DNA of 64,000 bases from Microthyrium microscopicum (Eukaryota > Ascomycota > Dothideomycetes > Microthyriales > Microthyriaceae): positions 570,576-634,575 of the forward strand of contig MU004236.1 of assembly GCA_010405405.1 (NCBI GenBank). Reading direction: 5' to 3'. The position numbers were made by a program, and so were the translations under genes. The notes under the pieces were generated by a model. The model did not search any database, was not told the origin of the DNA, and was given only the letters and a program-made list of their open reading frames with translations. Numbering within the stretch: the first letter of the stretch is position 1; each line of letters opens with the position of its first letter. Of the stretch, positions 45,433-55,941 are shown in pieces.

Positions 45433-46911
45433 CTACCAGAAACGCCAGTCACGGGTACCGATTGGCTTGCGAATTTGGTTTTCAATCACTACAAGACCAG
45501 GGAAAGTCTGTTTGACGCGGGTAGCGTGGATTTTCACCCGCGGAGCCTCCGAAGCGGAGAGATTGCCAGTATAGGTGTAAAGTAAATCATACCCGACAGA
45601 GGTTTTATCATCAGCTTCAAGAATGGCTTCATCAAGGACCTGCCAGTTACGATCCAAGCGTTGACGAAATTGGATCAAGCATTGGCTGTGGCAGATATCC
45701 GGTTGCTTGTACTTCAGCTTGATTGTTTCATTTGGCTGTACCCAGAGAGAATAGCGAGCAATGCTGAACGACTCGGTGGAAGCTTCCAATGAGTATTGCT
45801 CAACGTTGGCAAGTCTATTCCATCTACTCCATACGTTGCGGGTGAACCGCTGGTCGTAGTCCGACCGCACTGGCTGATGGTGTGACCCTTGTGCGTCGTA
45901 GTAAATCGCCGAGTCAAATAGTTGTGCAGCGAATCTAGGAAACAGGCCAGCCAGGTCGCTATGGGCAAGACGGTTGATAGCTTCCTGCTCGTCTTTCAGT
46001 TTTTCCGCACTGTTTCCTAAGCCGTCGATCTTCTTGAACGACCAGCCTTGATTGCTAAGGAACTGGAAGAAGATTCCTGCATCATGCCTATGGCGGTAGA
46101 GAGGCTTTTGCGGATCGTATACATCAAACCAACTTCTGAATGTTCTACAACCTGGAGAGACTTGTTCGCCGAAGAACATTGCTGCTCCTTCAACCCACCA
46201 TTCTGACCAGAGCTCAATAGGTTGCATTTGATGAGATTTCTCGAGGTTGAAATACTGAGTGCAATGATAAATCTCATGCGCGATTATGTGTTGTAAGCAT
46301 ATGTCACGAGACAAGTCGTTGGGTCGAGCAAATACCGCAACCTCGCAACTCTCTAGATCGAGCTTTCCAGGAATGATCGTCAAGGTTCTCGGGTGCAATC
46401 CTTTCATGGTATGTCCCGCAGATGCATGGCCTGAGCTATCACTTCTAATGCTGACGTCGGTATAGAGTATTCTAATTGTCTTAGAGCTCAAGCTTGGTAT
46501 CAATCCATCGAAGGTTTGGAGAGCAGCGATAGCTCCATTTTCGACCGAAGTCATTGCAACTGAATGGTCCGCGTAGCTCAGATGACTTAGCGACCATTCT
46601 GGACTCCTAGAATGCCATAATCTGACAGGGTAGCTGTCGAGTCTCGACCAGAACGCACAAATGTGGTAGCTTGAAGTATGTTGTACGTAGGAAAAGGATG
46701 TACATCCGGTTCTAGTGAGTATGTCCCACTGATTTCGACGGGAAACTTCTCCTATGAACGGCTTGGTTGATGCTACTGGTAAGAGGTAATAAGCTGTTAG
46801 GTTGTATACGATCAAGCCGACAGTGGCGCATGTGAACAAATAAAGCCAATATCTTAGCAAGCGATCGATGATGCGACCAAAGCGTCGTACGATGTCCATG
46901 AAAGAGGGCAT
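45433..46911 (-). CDS. Putative membrane-anchored zinc metallopeptidase (HExxH), paralog B
   Basis: Intronless, 492 aa. A basic N-terminus (MPSFMDIVRRFGRIIDRLLR) precedes one transmembrane helix at about 21-45, giving a type II topology. The domain has HEIYH at about 212-216 and the glutamate of WWVEGAAMFF at about 241, matching paralog A. Further shared blocks: ALQTFDGL, RILYTDVSI, FFQFLSNQGWSFKKI, FSIARYSL and LLYTYTG. It lacks the Lys-rich stalk repeat of paralog A. Same orientation and about 1.5 kb apart indicate tandem duplication. It is divergent with the RING gene. Peptidase activity and targets are unknown. Confidence 0.72.
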   Translation of the reverse strand: MPSFMDIVRRFGRIIDRLLRYWLYLFTCATVGLIVYNLTAYYLLPVASTKPFIGEVSRRNQWDILTRTGCTSFSYVQHTSSYHICAFWSRLDSYPVRLWHSRSPEWSLSHLSYADHSVAMTSVENGAIAALQTFDGLIPSLSSKTIRILYTDVSIRSDSSGHASAGHTMKGLHPRTLTIIPGKLDLESCEVAVFARPNDLSRDICLQHIIAHEIYHCTQYFNLEKSHQMQPIELWSEWWVEGAAMFFGEQVSPGCRTFRSWFDVYDPQKPLYRHRHDAGIFFQFLSNQGWSFKKIDGLGNSAEKLKDEQEAINRLAHSDLAGLFPRFAAQLFDSAIYYDAQGSHHQPVRSDYDQRFTRNVWSRWNRLANVEQYSLEASTESFSIARYSLWVQPNETIKLKYKQPDICHSQCLIQFRQRLDRNWQVLDEAILEADDKTSVGYDLLYTYTGNLSASEAPRVKIHATRVKQTFPGLVVIENQIRKPIGTRDWRFW

Positions 46912-47426
46912 ATCTGTGGCTCAGAAGTGATTGGCAAGAAATCCGAATTGCAAAACTGGCGGTGAGATGGTTTCGCGGGTACTTGAGAGTGTTGGAGCTG
47001 TTTTAAATCGGGAGCTATACGCTAAGACAATATATCCGGGAGAGAATGACAGTTACCTTGCAGACACGAGTAACATTGATCGGAGTGAAAGGAGACTTCA
47101 CCTCAGAACTGTCCAAGACAAAAGACATGATGGGCATACGGGTGGAAATGATAGCTGCCTTGCAGACAAAAGACATGATGGGCATACGGGTGGAAATGAT
47201 AGCTGCCTTGCAGACAAGATAGACCTCTACCGGAGTGACAGGAGACTTCAGATCAGACCTGTCCCATACAAAGATATGAATGGCTTTGTACTTTCTTTCT
47301 TATGCACAATGGTATTGTGTCAAAGACAGCGTAATGACAGTTAAGACATGAATATATCGCATCACGTCCTGGAGGTATCAAGCCCCTATCCCAACACCCG
47401 CATACATTCTAGACAGTATTTTAGCA
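46912..47426. promoter_or_regulatory. Divergent promoter (paralog B / RING gene) with repeats
   Basis: Upstream region of two divergent genes. It contains a copy of the element also found upstream of paralog A (47041-47132), a perfect 48-bp tandem duplication (47116-47163 and 47164-47211) and a third diverged copy at about 47197-47285. The open frame across 46931-47344 is explained by the 48-bp period being a multiple of three. Confidence 0.6.
47116..47211. repeat. Perfect 48-bp tandem duplication
   Basis: Two adjacent 48-bp copies (starting agacaaaagacatgatgggc) are identical base for base, implying a recent duplication. It lies between the HExxH paralog B and the RING gene. Confidence 0.95.
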
Positions 47427-48014
47427 ATGGACCAAAGCATAGATTACACAGAGCTCTTGGGACTCGAGCTAACCTATAACCCAGATGGGCTCCTGAAATG
47501 CATAGGAACCCGCGATGTCAACGGACAAGAAGTACCATGCCCCAACCTTGCCCAGGGAACTTGGAATCCAGCCCAAATCCAAGGCTACTGGAAACGTTGC
47601 GCCGAGGATCCCATTCCCGACGAACCAATCCCCGGATACGAAGATCGCTACTACAACATTGGACAGTTCGTCTACACCTTGTTCTGCCTAGACGATGAGT
47701 GCAACGAAACACGGTGGTTTATCTACAAAAAGGTAACAGCCAGGTGGCAGACGCTCGGAGTAATTCTTCGCAAGCGAGGGCTTGCAGCCCACAAGCCAGT
47801 CGGTGCTGACGATGAGTGTCCTATTTGCCGTGAGGATATGGCAAATGAAGGAGAGCTGACCTGGTGTAGCAAACAGTGTGGAAACAACTTCCACAAGGAG
47901 TGTATTGATGAGTGGCATCATGTTTCCAACACAAAGACTTGTCCTTTGTGTAAGTCTGCATGGAGAGGCATTCAATGGTTCGATTATTTGAAAATGTCTT
48001 TCAGCTGGATTTGA
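47427..48014 (+). CDS. RING-finger protein (putative E3 ubiquitin ligase)
   Basis: Intronless, 195 aa. The N-terminal 120 residues contain a Trp/Tyr/Cys-bearing region without a recognised fold (QGTWNPAQIQGYWKRC, RYYNIGQFVYTLFC). The C-terminus has a RING-type domain at about 128-176: CPICRED, WCSKQCGNNFHKECIDEW and KTCPLCK, i.e. C-x2-C, C-x3-C(or H), H-x2-C and C-x2-C ligands. Such domains recruit E2 enzymes for ubiquitin transfer. Substrate unknown. Neighbouring accessory genes give no clear functional link. Confidence 0.8.
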   Translation: MDQSIDYTELLGLELTYNPDGLLKCIGTRDVNGQEVPCPNLAQGTWNPAQIQGYWKRCAEDPIPDEPIPGYEDRYYNIGQFVYTLFCLDDECNETRWFIYKKVTARWQTLGVILRKRGLAAHKPVGADDECPICREDMANEGELTWCSKQCGNNFHKECIDEWHHVSNTKTCPLCKSAWRGIQWFDYLKMSFSWI

Positions 48015-48311
48015 ATAGGACTAGAGCCTTTGATGCTGGTCCATCAAAGCCTTTGTCTTCAATAGCTGATTGCTTTATAATTAATCTGTGTTGTTATTAG
48101 CAAACGTTGAGGAAGAAACCGGTCAAATAACCAGAAATAAAAACGTGTTCAGAAAATAATAATGTGTTCAAAAATGACAATGTGACCGTCGTATGATCTA
48201 GAGTAAGAAATCGTTATGTCTATGCCCAAGGGTAGTGGTGAGTATTATTCTAATGTGGTATCACCAAGTGCTTTGATCTCCGTCTACATATATCGTACAA
48301 TCCATGGAGTA

Positions 48312-49332
48312 TCAAACCTTCTTTTGAGAGTTTCGGTGAGACATCTGGTCCCACCAATATACCCCCTTCTTTTGCTCATCATCAGCTTTCTTCTCGTCGT
48401 TTCCAGCGGTACCTGAGTCATTTGGATCTTTGGAAATGATCTTTTCCACCTGTTCTACAGCTCTTTCAATCTCAACTGCCATTTCTTCGACGCCATATGC
48501 AGTCGCAATGGTTCTCCCACTGTTTATGTTCAGAAGCAATACATCAGCCTCTCCGCTTTCTAGACGCTTCTTGGCGTCCAACTCGGCGTTTATGGCAGAT
48601 CCATCGGCATCTGGAAATTCTTTGGTGTAAATATCATCCAGTTTTGGGGAAGCTTTGGCTGTGAACAGATTGTTCTTGACCAGAAATTCTAGATGCCGTG
48701 AGCCGAACAGAGCTCGATAATGTGACCATGCTCGGAACAACAGGTAGAAGCCGGGTATGTTTGGAATTCTGCAATCTGTTAGTCTTTGATATGGAGTAGC
48801 AAGAATGGGAGACAAACACTGGCAAAAGCGCAAATGGCAGTGTCAATGGTGCTCCTATGCCACATTGTATCATACGCGTCCGATGTAAATCCTGTCTCTC
48901 TGTCGCCAGTTTCCGTAAAATCTCAGGCACTTCAGCACGCGCCAGGAACGTAGGTGGAAAGAAAACAGGAACTGGGTTCTGTCCATATTTCACGAGCAAC
49001 TCCTCCTCGCGCTTCTGACTATGTGGCGGTATGCTTTTGAGTCCCCATTCTTGGTATGGTATTCGACGCAGGGCAGCGTTGCCATATGTAGTGAGGGTTT
49101 TACGCCAGCCTCCGTCGGCCTTCTCCCATGTTGTCCATGTTGTTGCCGCCTTGTTGGTTGCGCGGTCTACGAGGTTTGAGATCTTTGCAGATGCTGATGT
49201 GTCTGGCGGTGTCTGAGTTTTCGTATTATCGCCGGGGCCATTCTGGAGAGCTTTTAGAGCAGCGGGTTTGAACTGTTTGTCGCAATAAATCAAGGTCCGA
49301 CGCGCCGAGATGGGGAGGAGAAAGAGCCGCAT
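48312..49332 (-). CDS. Mitochondrial K+-H+ exchange-related protein (Mit_KHE1 family)
   Basis: Model on the minus strand: exons 49332-48818 and 48768-48312, 323 aa. The family-typical start MRLFLLPISARRTLIYC is present, followed by WTTWEKADGGWRKTLTTYGN and ALRRIPYQEWGLKSIP. The intron separates APLTLPFALLPV from IPNIPGFYLLFRAWSHYRA, a hydrophobic segment that spans the membrane. The C-terminus is charged. The family (yeast YDL183C) is a component of mitochondrial potassium/proton exchange at the inner membrane. Length and motifs fit the family. Confidence 0.87.
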
Positions 49333-49779
49333 TGGAGCCAAGCGTATGATGCAAAAAAGAGGGAAGTGAACCCTCAATGGGCTGTGGAGAATATCAAAAG
49401 GTCCAGTACTGAACGGACGGGCATGGCATAAACAAGGAAAAGGAGAAGTTGATGATGGGAATTTGTTTGGGGCCTTGGAATCTTTGACATGACGATGGTG
49501 GTTAGATCTTTGCAGGGATCCCTGTCCAGGATTTAAACAGGGATGGTCGATCTGGCTAGGCGGAAATCATCAACATTCAACCTTGGAAATTCAACACTAA
49601 GTCTATCACGACCAACAACGTGATCTTGAATTGTGGACCATACTCCAACCTCTCTCTCCGCCGCCACGCGTCCTCTCACAATGCCCAGATCATGACACGA
49701 GAACCTCGCTCCTCTCTATTATCCTCTCAATACCATCCTAATTCAACCACAACGACCGTCCCTACAAACAACCGCCATC
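49333..49779. other. Intergenic, divergent promoters
   Basis: 447 bp upstream of both flanking genes. It includes a pyrimidine-rich run at about 49640-49700 and one ACGCGT at about 49667. No gene is supported. Confidence 0.45.
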
Positions 49780-50692
49780 ATGTCCTGGCTCCCACGCAGC
49801 CTAACCGCCAAACCCGGCAATGCAAAACTCGACGCCCAACTAGCCCACCTGCACAACGCAGAAATGCGCGAAGTCCCCTTCCCGACCCCAGTAACCCCCG
49901 CCATCGCCCGTGATGCCACCGCGCTCTTCCGCACCGAAGGCCCACGCCCACGCTTCGCAAAGAGCGAGGAGGAGCAGGCCCTGCGCGACGAATTCATGGA
50001 CCGGTACTTCAGCGAGGCGCAACTCAACGAGCTTCCAGATATAATGGCGCAGCGCGATGTCGTCGAGCCCGGAATGTGGCGACGACGGTGGAAGGTAATC
50101 ACATCCCCAAACTCCCCAGCCAATGTATGATATTAACAAAATATAGCGCCATATTCTCTCCAACCCACTAGTCCCCCTCCTCCTCCGAATCCTAATCCTC
50201 TCATTCATCCTCGGCGCCCTCTCCCTCGCCGTCAACCTGCACCGCACCGCCTCAACCTCCACCTGCACCCGCGGTCCCGACATAACCTACCTCGTCACCA
50301 TCCCCACCCTAACCGCCTTCCTCCTCCTAATAATCGCCGTCGACGAAGTCCGCGCACCGCCAATCGGCTTGCGAAAACGCATGACGAAATTCATGCTAAC
50401 GCTAATCGACGTGCTCTTCAACCTCCTGCTTGCCGCCGCCACCGCAATCGGCTGGAGCATGTATATTGGCGCGCACTGTGCAGATGAGGGCGCGAATGCG
50501 AAGATGCATCGGTTGGCGAGGGCGTTGAGTAGTTTGTTGACGGTGTGTTCGGTGCTGTGGACGGGGATGTTTGGGATTACGATTGCGCGGTTGTTGGCGC
50601 ATACGATGGGTGTGCCGGGGGGTGGGTCGAATCCGGTGACGATGAGGAGGAGGGGGACGGTTAGGAGCCGGAGGATGAGTGTTAGGTGGTGA
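49780..50692 (+). CDS. Multi-span membrane protein of unknown function
   Basis: Model: exons 49780-50094 and 50147-50692, 286 aa. The soluble N-terminal part (about 105 residues) has FPTPVTPAIARDATALFR and ends MWRRRWK. Exon 2 encodes four hydrophobic segments: LVPLLLRILILSFILGALSL, YLVTIPTLTAFLLLIIAV, LIDVLFNLLLAAATAIGW and a last one around LTVCSVLWTGMFGITI. The tail is basic (RRRGTVRSRRMSVRW). The four-helix layout is reminiscent of MARVEL-like proteins, but no signature settles it. The coding strand is C-rich up to about 50465 and G-rich after it. Confidence 0.72.
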
Positions 50693-51133
50693 AGAAGGAG
50701 AGCAAGAATGGGTTGCGTAATGATTGTTTTTTCCATAAGCGTTGGCGTTTTTGGATTCGGGTTTGGAAGGTTTATACCCCCATTGGAAGACATATGGCAT
50801 AGTTGGCTGGTTATGGTTTATATTTAATCCTGGTATAGTACAACTGGACTCGTACGAGTCGTAATATACACATAATATGTTTACATCAAAAGTTACAGTT
50901 GTGTGAAGAGCTTGAAGACTGGTTGTTTGATTATGATATGTTCATTTTTTTGCTATCGAAAGCGGGTATCATATAGCTACAGTTTTATATACAGTTGACC
51001 AAGTTGAAAACCCTTCATAAACAACATGAAGAAACTCAGGGAGGTTCCCAGATTAGGAACCTAAAACTAACTCGTCAACTGGCGAACATCAAGACATCCT
51101 TCATAATCATACACGTCCCATTTCCATGCCCAC
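50693..51133. other. Intergenic, convergent 3' flanks
   Basis: AT-rich 3' flanks of the membrane-protein gene and of DUS3. No gene or repeat is seen. Confidence 0.5.
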
Positions 51134-53996
51134 TCAGCCCTCAGCTTCGTAGTTGTTGCTCTTGTGCTTTGGCGTAAAGCGAAATCCATCATTCGCCTTG
51201 CCCAAGAACATCTCACTAATCTTGATCCAATCCCTATGACTCGCACTCGCCATCAACGTCTCCAGATCATCGCGACCATGATAGGCTGGTGGACGCTCAT
51301 TCATAGCAGGCGGCATATGCTCAAGTAGGCCAATCGGAATATAGCGACAGCTGAACGACAACCATTCCAGCAAGAAGCGTCGAGTAGTGCCAATGCCCAT
51401 CTCATCCGAGCCCCAGCACTCGAGACCAAACTTGACGAACTGCTTGATGTATTCCAAACGTTCAGTGGCGCTCTTGTCTAGATACTGGCCAGCCTGGATC
51501 TCCTCAAAGAGCCATGGCTTGATGAGTGCGCCTCGACCAATCATGACAGCGTCGACCTTGGAATCTTTGATATGTTGGTTGTAGACTTCGTGGGAGTAAA
51601 TATCGCCGTTGCCGACAAAGAGGACGCGGCCTCCATTTGGCTGGTCTCGTGCATCAGCTTCGCGGATGGTGTCAGCTTGTTCTGCTTGCTCAGTTCGAAG
51701 ACGTTCGATGAGAGCAGAGCATTCGGCAATGTAAGGCCAGTCTGCAAGGCGAGTGTAGCGCTGCTGTCGGGTACGGCCGTGTAGAGTGATGGCAGCGACT
51801 CCGCAAGGACCTATACCTGACTCAATGGCATCTCGACCGCCTAAGACGAGACGTTTGATTGTGTTCGTAGCGGTCAGGGTTCTATCATGAGTTCCAGTAC
51901 GAAGTTTGGCAGTGATCGGTATTTCACCGGAGAGAGTGTTCATGCCGCGGATGATCTTCTCTAGTTTGGATGGTGCATCCAGCAAGGCGGACCCTGCTCC
52001 GGTTTTGAACAGCATGTCAATTGGACACCCGCAGTTGAGATCGATAGCTCGAACATAAGGGCAAAATTGGTTGAGAACGTCTGCAGCCTTGATTGCAACC
52101 CATGGTTTAGCAGCAGCAACTTGGACGCCAAATCGCATATCTTTCGAGTTATCGTATCCAGGAACAATGTTCGAAGCGTTTTGAGAAACAGTTGGTGGCT
52201 CAATCTCGCTTTTATGTGCTTTCATCAAGGCCCATTCCTTTTCGCCTGCAACAAGTGGAAGACCCAAAGCCATTTCAGAAAAGGTCATCTGAGCTCCCAG
52301 AGAGACACAAAGTCTACGAAATGGAAGGTTTCCTTGAGTCGTAAGAGGAGCCAAAATTGGAGTTTCAGGGCCATAGTAGAGACGACGTTTCTCTGAAGGA
52401 CGGAATGGCGGTTCAGTGTAGGAAGCTCGGTGATCTTCAGCTGCGGTTTTCTTCTCGGAGCTATCTTTAGCCTTCGCCTGAATATCGGATGTGGTGGCTT
52501 GCTTCTCCGCCGGAGTCTCGGCATCGTTGGTCGACTCGCTGATCGTGGCATCTTCCTGCTTTGGAGCAATGGAGGTAGTGTTTGTAGTGCCATCGACATT
52601 ACCCTCAGTCTTTGCTTCCTTGATTGAAGATCGAAGTGGTTCACGGATATTGTCGATTGTTGTGACGCTCCCGTCAGAGGTCTTAGGTCGTTTAGCATTC
52701 TCTTTTCCAGTAGTTGTAGCTTGGGCTGGAGTCTTTTTGGTCAAAGAGTTCCAACGATCAGCGACCGCTTGCTCTTTTTCTGTTAGAGTAGGCTGAATCT
52801 TGTTATGACGTCGGTCCATCTCCTTGTTCCAAGAATCGTTTTCCCATTGGATATATCGGTCCGATTTTGCTAGCACGATCCGACGACGATTGAGATCCTG
52901 AGTATGTTAGTGCAAGTTCAACCAAGATTATACAATAAGCTTTGAGGGGTGTCAGCTTACGATCTTGATCTGGTTGGGGAGGACATTGTAGACATCACTA
53001 TCCTTGCCACGAATTCCACTAGTTGCGCCGCCGGATTTCTGCTCGTCTACAATAAGCACAAGCTCCTTGCGACCATCCTCGTGCTCAACTTCTTTTGAAT
53101 GTGATCCAGCGAAACGACACTTCCATCCAGCAGGGCAAAAGCCTCGAGCATCGAATATGGGGCATTTGCCCTCGAATGTTTCCATGTCCTTGGCTTTGCC
53201 TTCAGCTAGATATTTGCGAAGGTTGTGTTCCAGTCGACAATTTTCGCCATACTGACACTCTCCAGGTGTGAACTCTGGAGAGAGGGCACGCGAGTTGCAG
53301 AGTGATATTTTGTCTCCCCAGGTACCAAATGCGCGCTCTTTGTTTTGACCACCTCCCTTCTTGCGGTCTTGCCAGTTGTCTTTACCACGTCCACCTCGTC
53401 CGCCTCGTCCACCGCGGCCTCCACGGCTTCCATAGGAATCGCGAGACTCGCGAGAATGTTCTTGGCGTTCGGAAGACTTTGCAGCTTCGGCTTCGTCGTC
53501 GTCACGATAGGTAGAAGTTTCAGCCGGAGGGCGCTGTATAAGGAATCTGTTTGTAATTAGTCTATTGGGTGATAAGTCAACTAAGCAAGGGTTGAACCTA
53601 CTCTTGTTTGATTGAGGCTACACCTTTTGGTCTAGAGTCGTTGCGCTCTGGTGGCTTGAAGTCGCTGCTTATTGGATTCAATGCCGAAGTAGCGGCTCCG
53701 TTAAAATTTTGATTATTCGAATGGCTAGTCGAACGACCATTAGATTTGCTGCCCTCCGCATTGAAAGATGCATCCGCAGAGCCATTGGGGTTGTTGTTCT
53801 TCGAGTTATGAGGGGCAGCAGCGGGTGCATTGGCTTCGGTGGACTTGCTCTCAGCCTTCTCTCCCGAATGTGACATTGTGCGTTGGCGCTTAGCTGGCGG
53901 AATGTCAAATTCGACAGAGTCAGAAGCAGGTCTATGATGAGACTCGAGAGAAGGGTTTTGGTGATCGGGTTGCATTTTGTCCTGTGAATTTCCCAT
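51134..53996 (-). CDS. DUS3: tRNA-dihydrouridine(47) synthase DUS3
   Basis: Flavoenzyme that reduces U47 in tRNA variable loops. Model on the minus strand: exons 53996-53602, 53546-52961 and 52897-51134, 914 aa. The N-terminus is polar with a Gly/Arg-rich run ([13 protein letters not shown]). Two CCCH zinc fingers follow: [22 protein letters not shown] and [19 protein letters not shown], the Dus3 signature. After a polar insertion the catalytic barrel starts at [17 protein letters not shown]; the active-site loop [19 protein letters not shown] carries the catalytic cysteine, and [17 protein letters not shown] and FVGNGDIYS follow. It is longer than yeast Dus3 owing to low-complexity insertions before and after the fingers. 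Start codon set at the first ATG; the TTG upstream was ignored. Confidence 0.94.
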
Positions 53997-54533
53997 GGTG
54001 GACAAATTGCAAAGTTTCGAAATGGATATTTTGAGAATGTGGGGATGTAGCTTCGCCTAGCGTTGAGTCGTGAATTGATTTCAGGTGCTCTGGTCGCATG
54101 CAACGCGCTATTTCAGATGTGAAGCGACCAAATTTCACGACTCGACTCAAGAACTCCCCAGTCACCTCGCAAAGAAAGAGTTAAAGGTTGTAGCTGCGAG
54201 AATTGTTGAGCATCACATCGAAGAGTTGAAAAGCCGAGTACCTGGTCATGCATTGCTGCCTGAGGCATTAGTAAGGCACAAGGAAGGAGCACTGTGGAGC
54301 CATGACGTGGGTCGCACTTGCCAATCACTCAGTCGCTCCTGCCACTTTCCAAGGTTGTCAAGCTCAGTCTGTCACTCTGTCTCCAAGTTCCAACACCCTC
54401 CAGAGTCCAGTCGCTCTTGCCTTTTAAAGCTCTTGCTTCATCCAACATTTGCTTCATCTACTTCCTCTAAATCCTTGATCTTGTAAACACTCATCCTACA
54501 TTCCAAACATCGAAATCTCTTCAACCGCCCATC
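53997..54533. other. Intergenic, divergent promoters
   Basis: 537 bp between the DUS3 and BAP31-like start codons. The right part (54310-54533) is a C/T-rich leader. No gene is supported. Confidence 0.45.
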
Positions 54534-55332
54534 ATGACGCTCTACTATACTCTCGTCTTCTTCCTCTTGATGGCTGAGATGGCTGGTATGTCTATACCCA
54601 ATCTTTTCGTCTCAAGCAAGCTAACTGACACATTTCAGTCTTCCTCACATTGGTTTTGCCCATGCCATTCGCCGTTCGTCGACGACTCTTCGTCTTTCTC
54701 TCCGAGAATCCCATCATAGCCAAGATACAATACGGCTTGAAGGTACATCTCAATAGTCCTCAATCACATGCCATCTAGTCTCTAACCAACATTTTAACAG
54801 ATCACTTTCATCTTCATCCTGATCTTGTTCGTTGACAGCGTTAACCGCGTCTACCGTGTTCAGCTTGAGGTCTCCAACGCCAACAATGATGGTCGTGGTT
54901 CGGCGTATGTGTACCACTCTATATCTACTAAACGCAATCTAATTTGACAGCAGAGCTGAAACTCTTGGAGGTGGTGTCCGAGCTGAAGTCCAAGCCCGCA
55001 AATTCTATGCTCAACGCAACATGTACCTCTGCGGCTTCACTTTATTCCTCTCTCTCATCCTCAACCGTACCTACGTCATGATTCTGGATACTCTTCGCCT
55101 AGAGGAAGAAGTCAAGCGCATGAAGGGTGACTCAGCCGCTGGAGGAAAGACTGGCAAGCAACTAGCAAGCGCTGGAGAGCCTGGCGAGATTGCCCGCCTC
55201 AAGAAGGAGCTACAGGCCGCACGATCAGACCTCTCCTCCATGAAGAGCCAAAGTGAGGGACTACAACGCGAGTACAATCGTCTTGGAGATGAGAAATCGC
55301 CCGTCGATGGCGTTGTCAAGAAGGATCGCTGA
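54534..55332 (+). CDS. BAP31/YET-family endoplasmic reticulum membrane protein
   Basis: Model: exons 54534-54585, 54639-54742, 54801-54904 and 54951-55332, 213 aa. Three transmembrane helices are visible: MTLYYTLVFFLLMAEMAV, ITFIFILILFVDSVNRVYRV and LCGFTLFLSLILNRTYVMI. The family motif ARKFYAQRNMYLCGF precedes the third. A C-terminal coiled coil (EIARLKKELQAARSDLSSMK, EGLQREYNRLGDEK) ends in KKDR, resembling a dilysine-type ER retrieval signal. The family handles ER membrane-protein quality control and export. Splice junctions all restore conserved residues. Confidence 0.93.
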
Positions 55333-55941
55333 ACATGACGAGCTCACCAACACTGGATGATCAAACCCAATGAGCCGGATGAAGCACAAGTGCAATCCCG
55401 AACGATGAACAGTGTCCTACCAAAAGTTATGCTGCGGGCACGTTCATGGATTTGAATATTATAATGGCATTCTAGCCTTTGTTGGAGTTGGGTTACAAAA
55501 GAGCCAAGGCGAGGCTGAATTATACTGTCAGGATTGAAGATGCATTTGATACTGTGTAAAGATACTGGGTGGTTTGCAGCAGGTTCATTGGAACGACTCA
55601 GACAGGAATATGATTTTACTACTTATACCACTATTGCCCTCTAAATTGCTCGACAAAGAACTGTGAGGGCCTGGTAATGTTGTTGTAAAGGCCACGACAC
55701 TGGTCAGCGATACCAGGCAACCAGGTCTAGGCCCTGTCAACCAAACCCTGTCAAAGCTCAAGCTCAGCTCCCCAGACCTTGAAACTTCCAGCATCAACCT
55801 GCAACCATCAACTTTGATCGTCAGGCTTAAATCAGATGTTGCCGAACCCCAATCCTTATATACCCCGACGCGTCCTTATCCTGTTGACATACTTTCCCTT
55901 CATCATTCGCTCATCACTTCTGACGGCTTCACTCCCTCAAT
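55333..55941. other. Intergenic, 3' flank and amidase promoter
   Basis: 609 bp with no supported gene. One ACGCGT lies at about 55868, close to the amidase start. Confidence 0.45.

Noticed and set aside
46931-47344. 137-codon open frame with repeated DKRHDGHTGG units
   Set aside because: It lies in a divergent promoter and is open because a 48-bp (multiple of three) duplication repeats there; no signal, domain or splice support.
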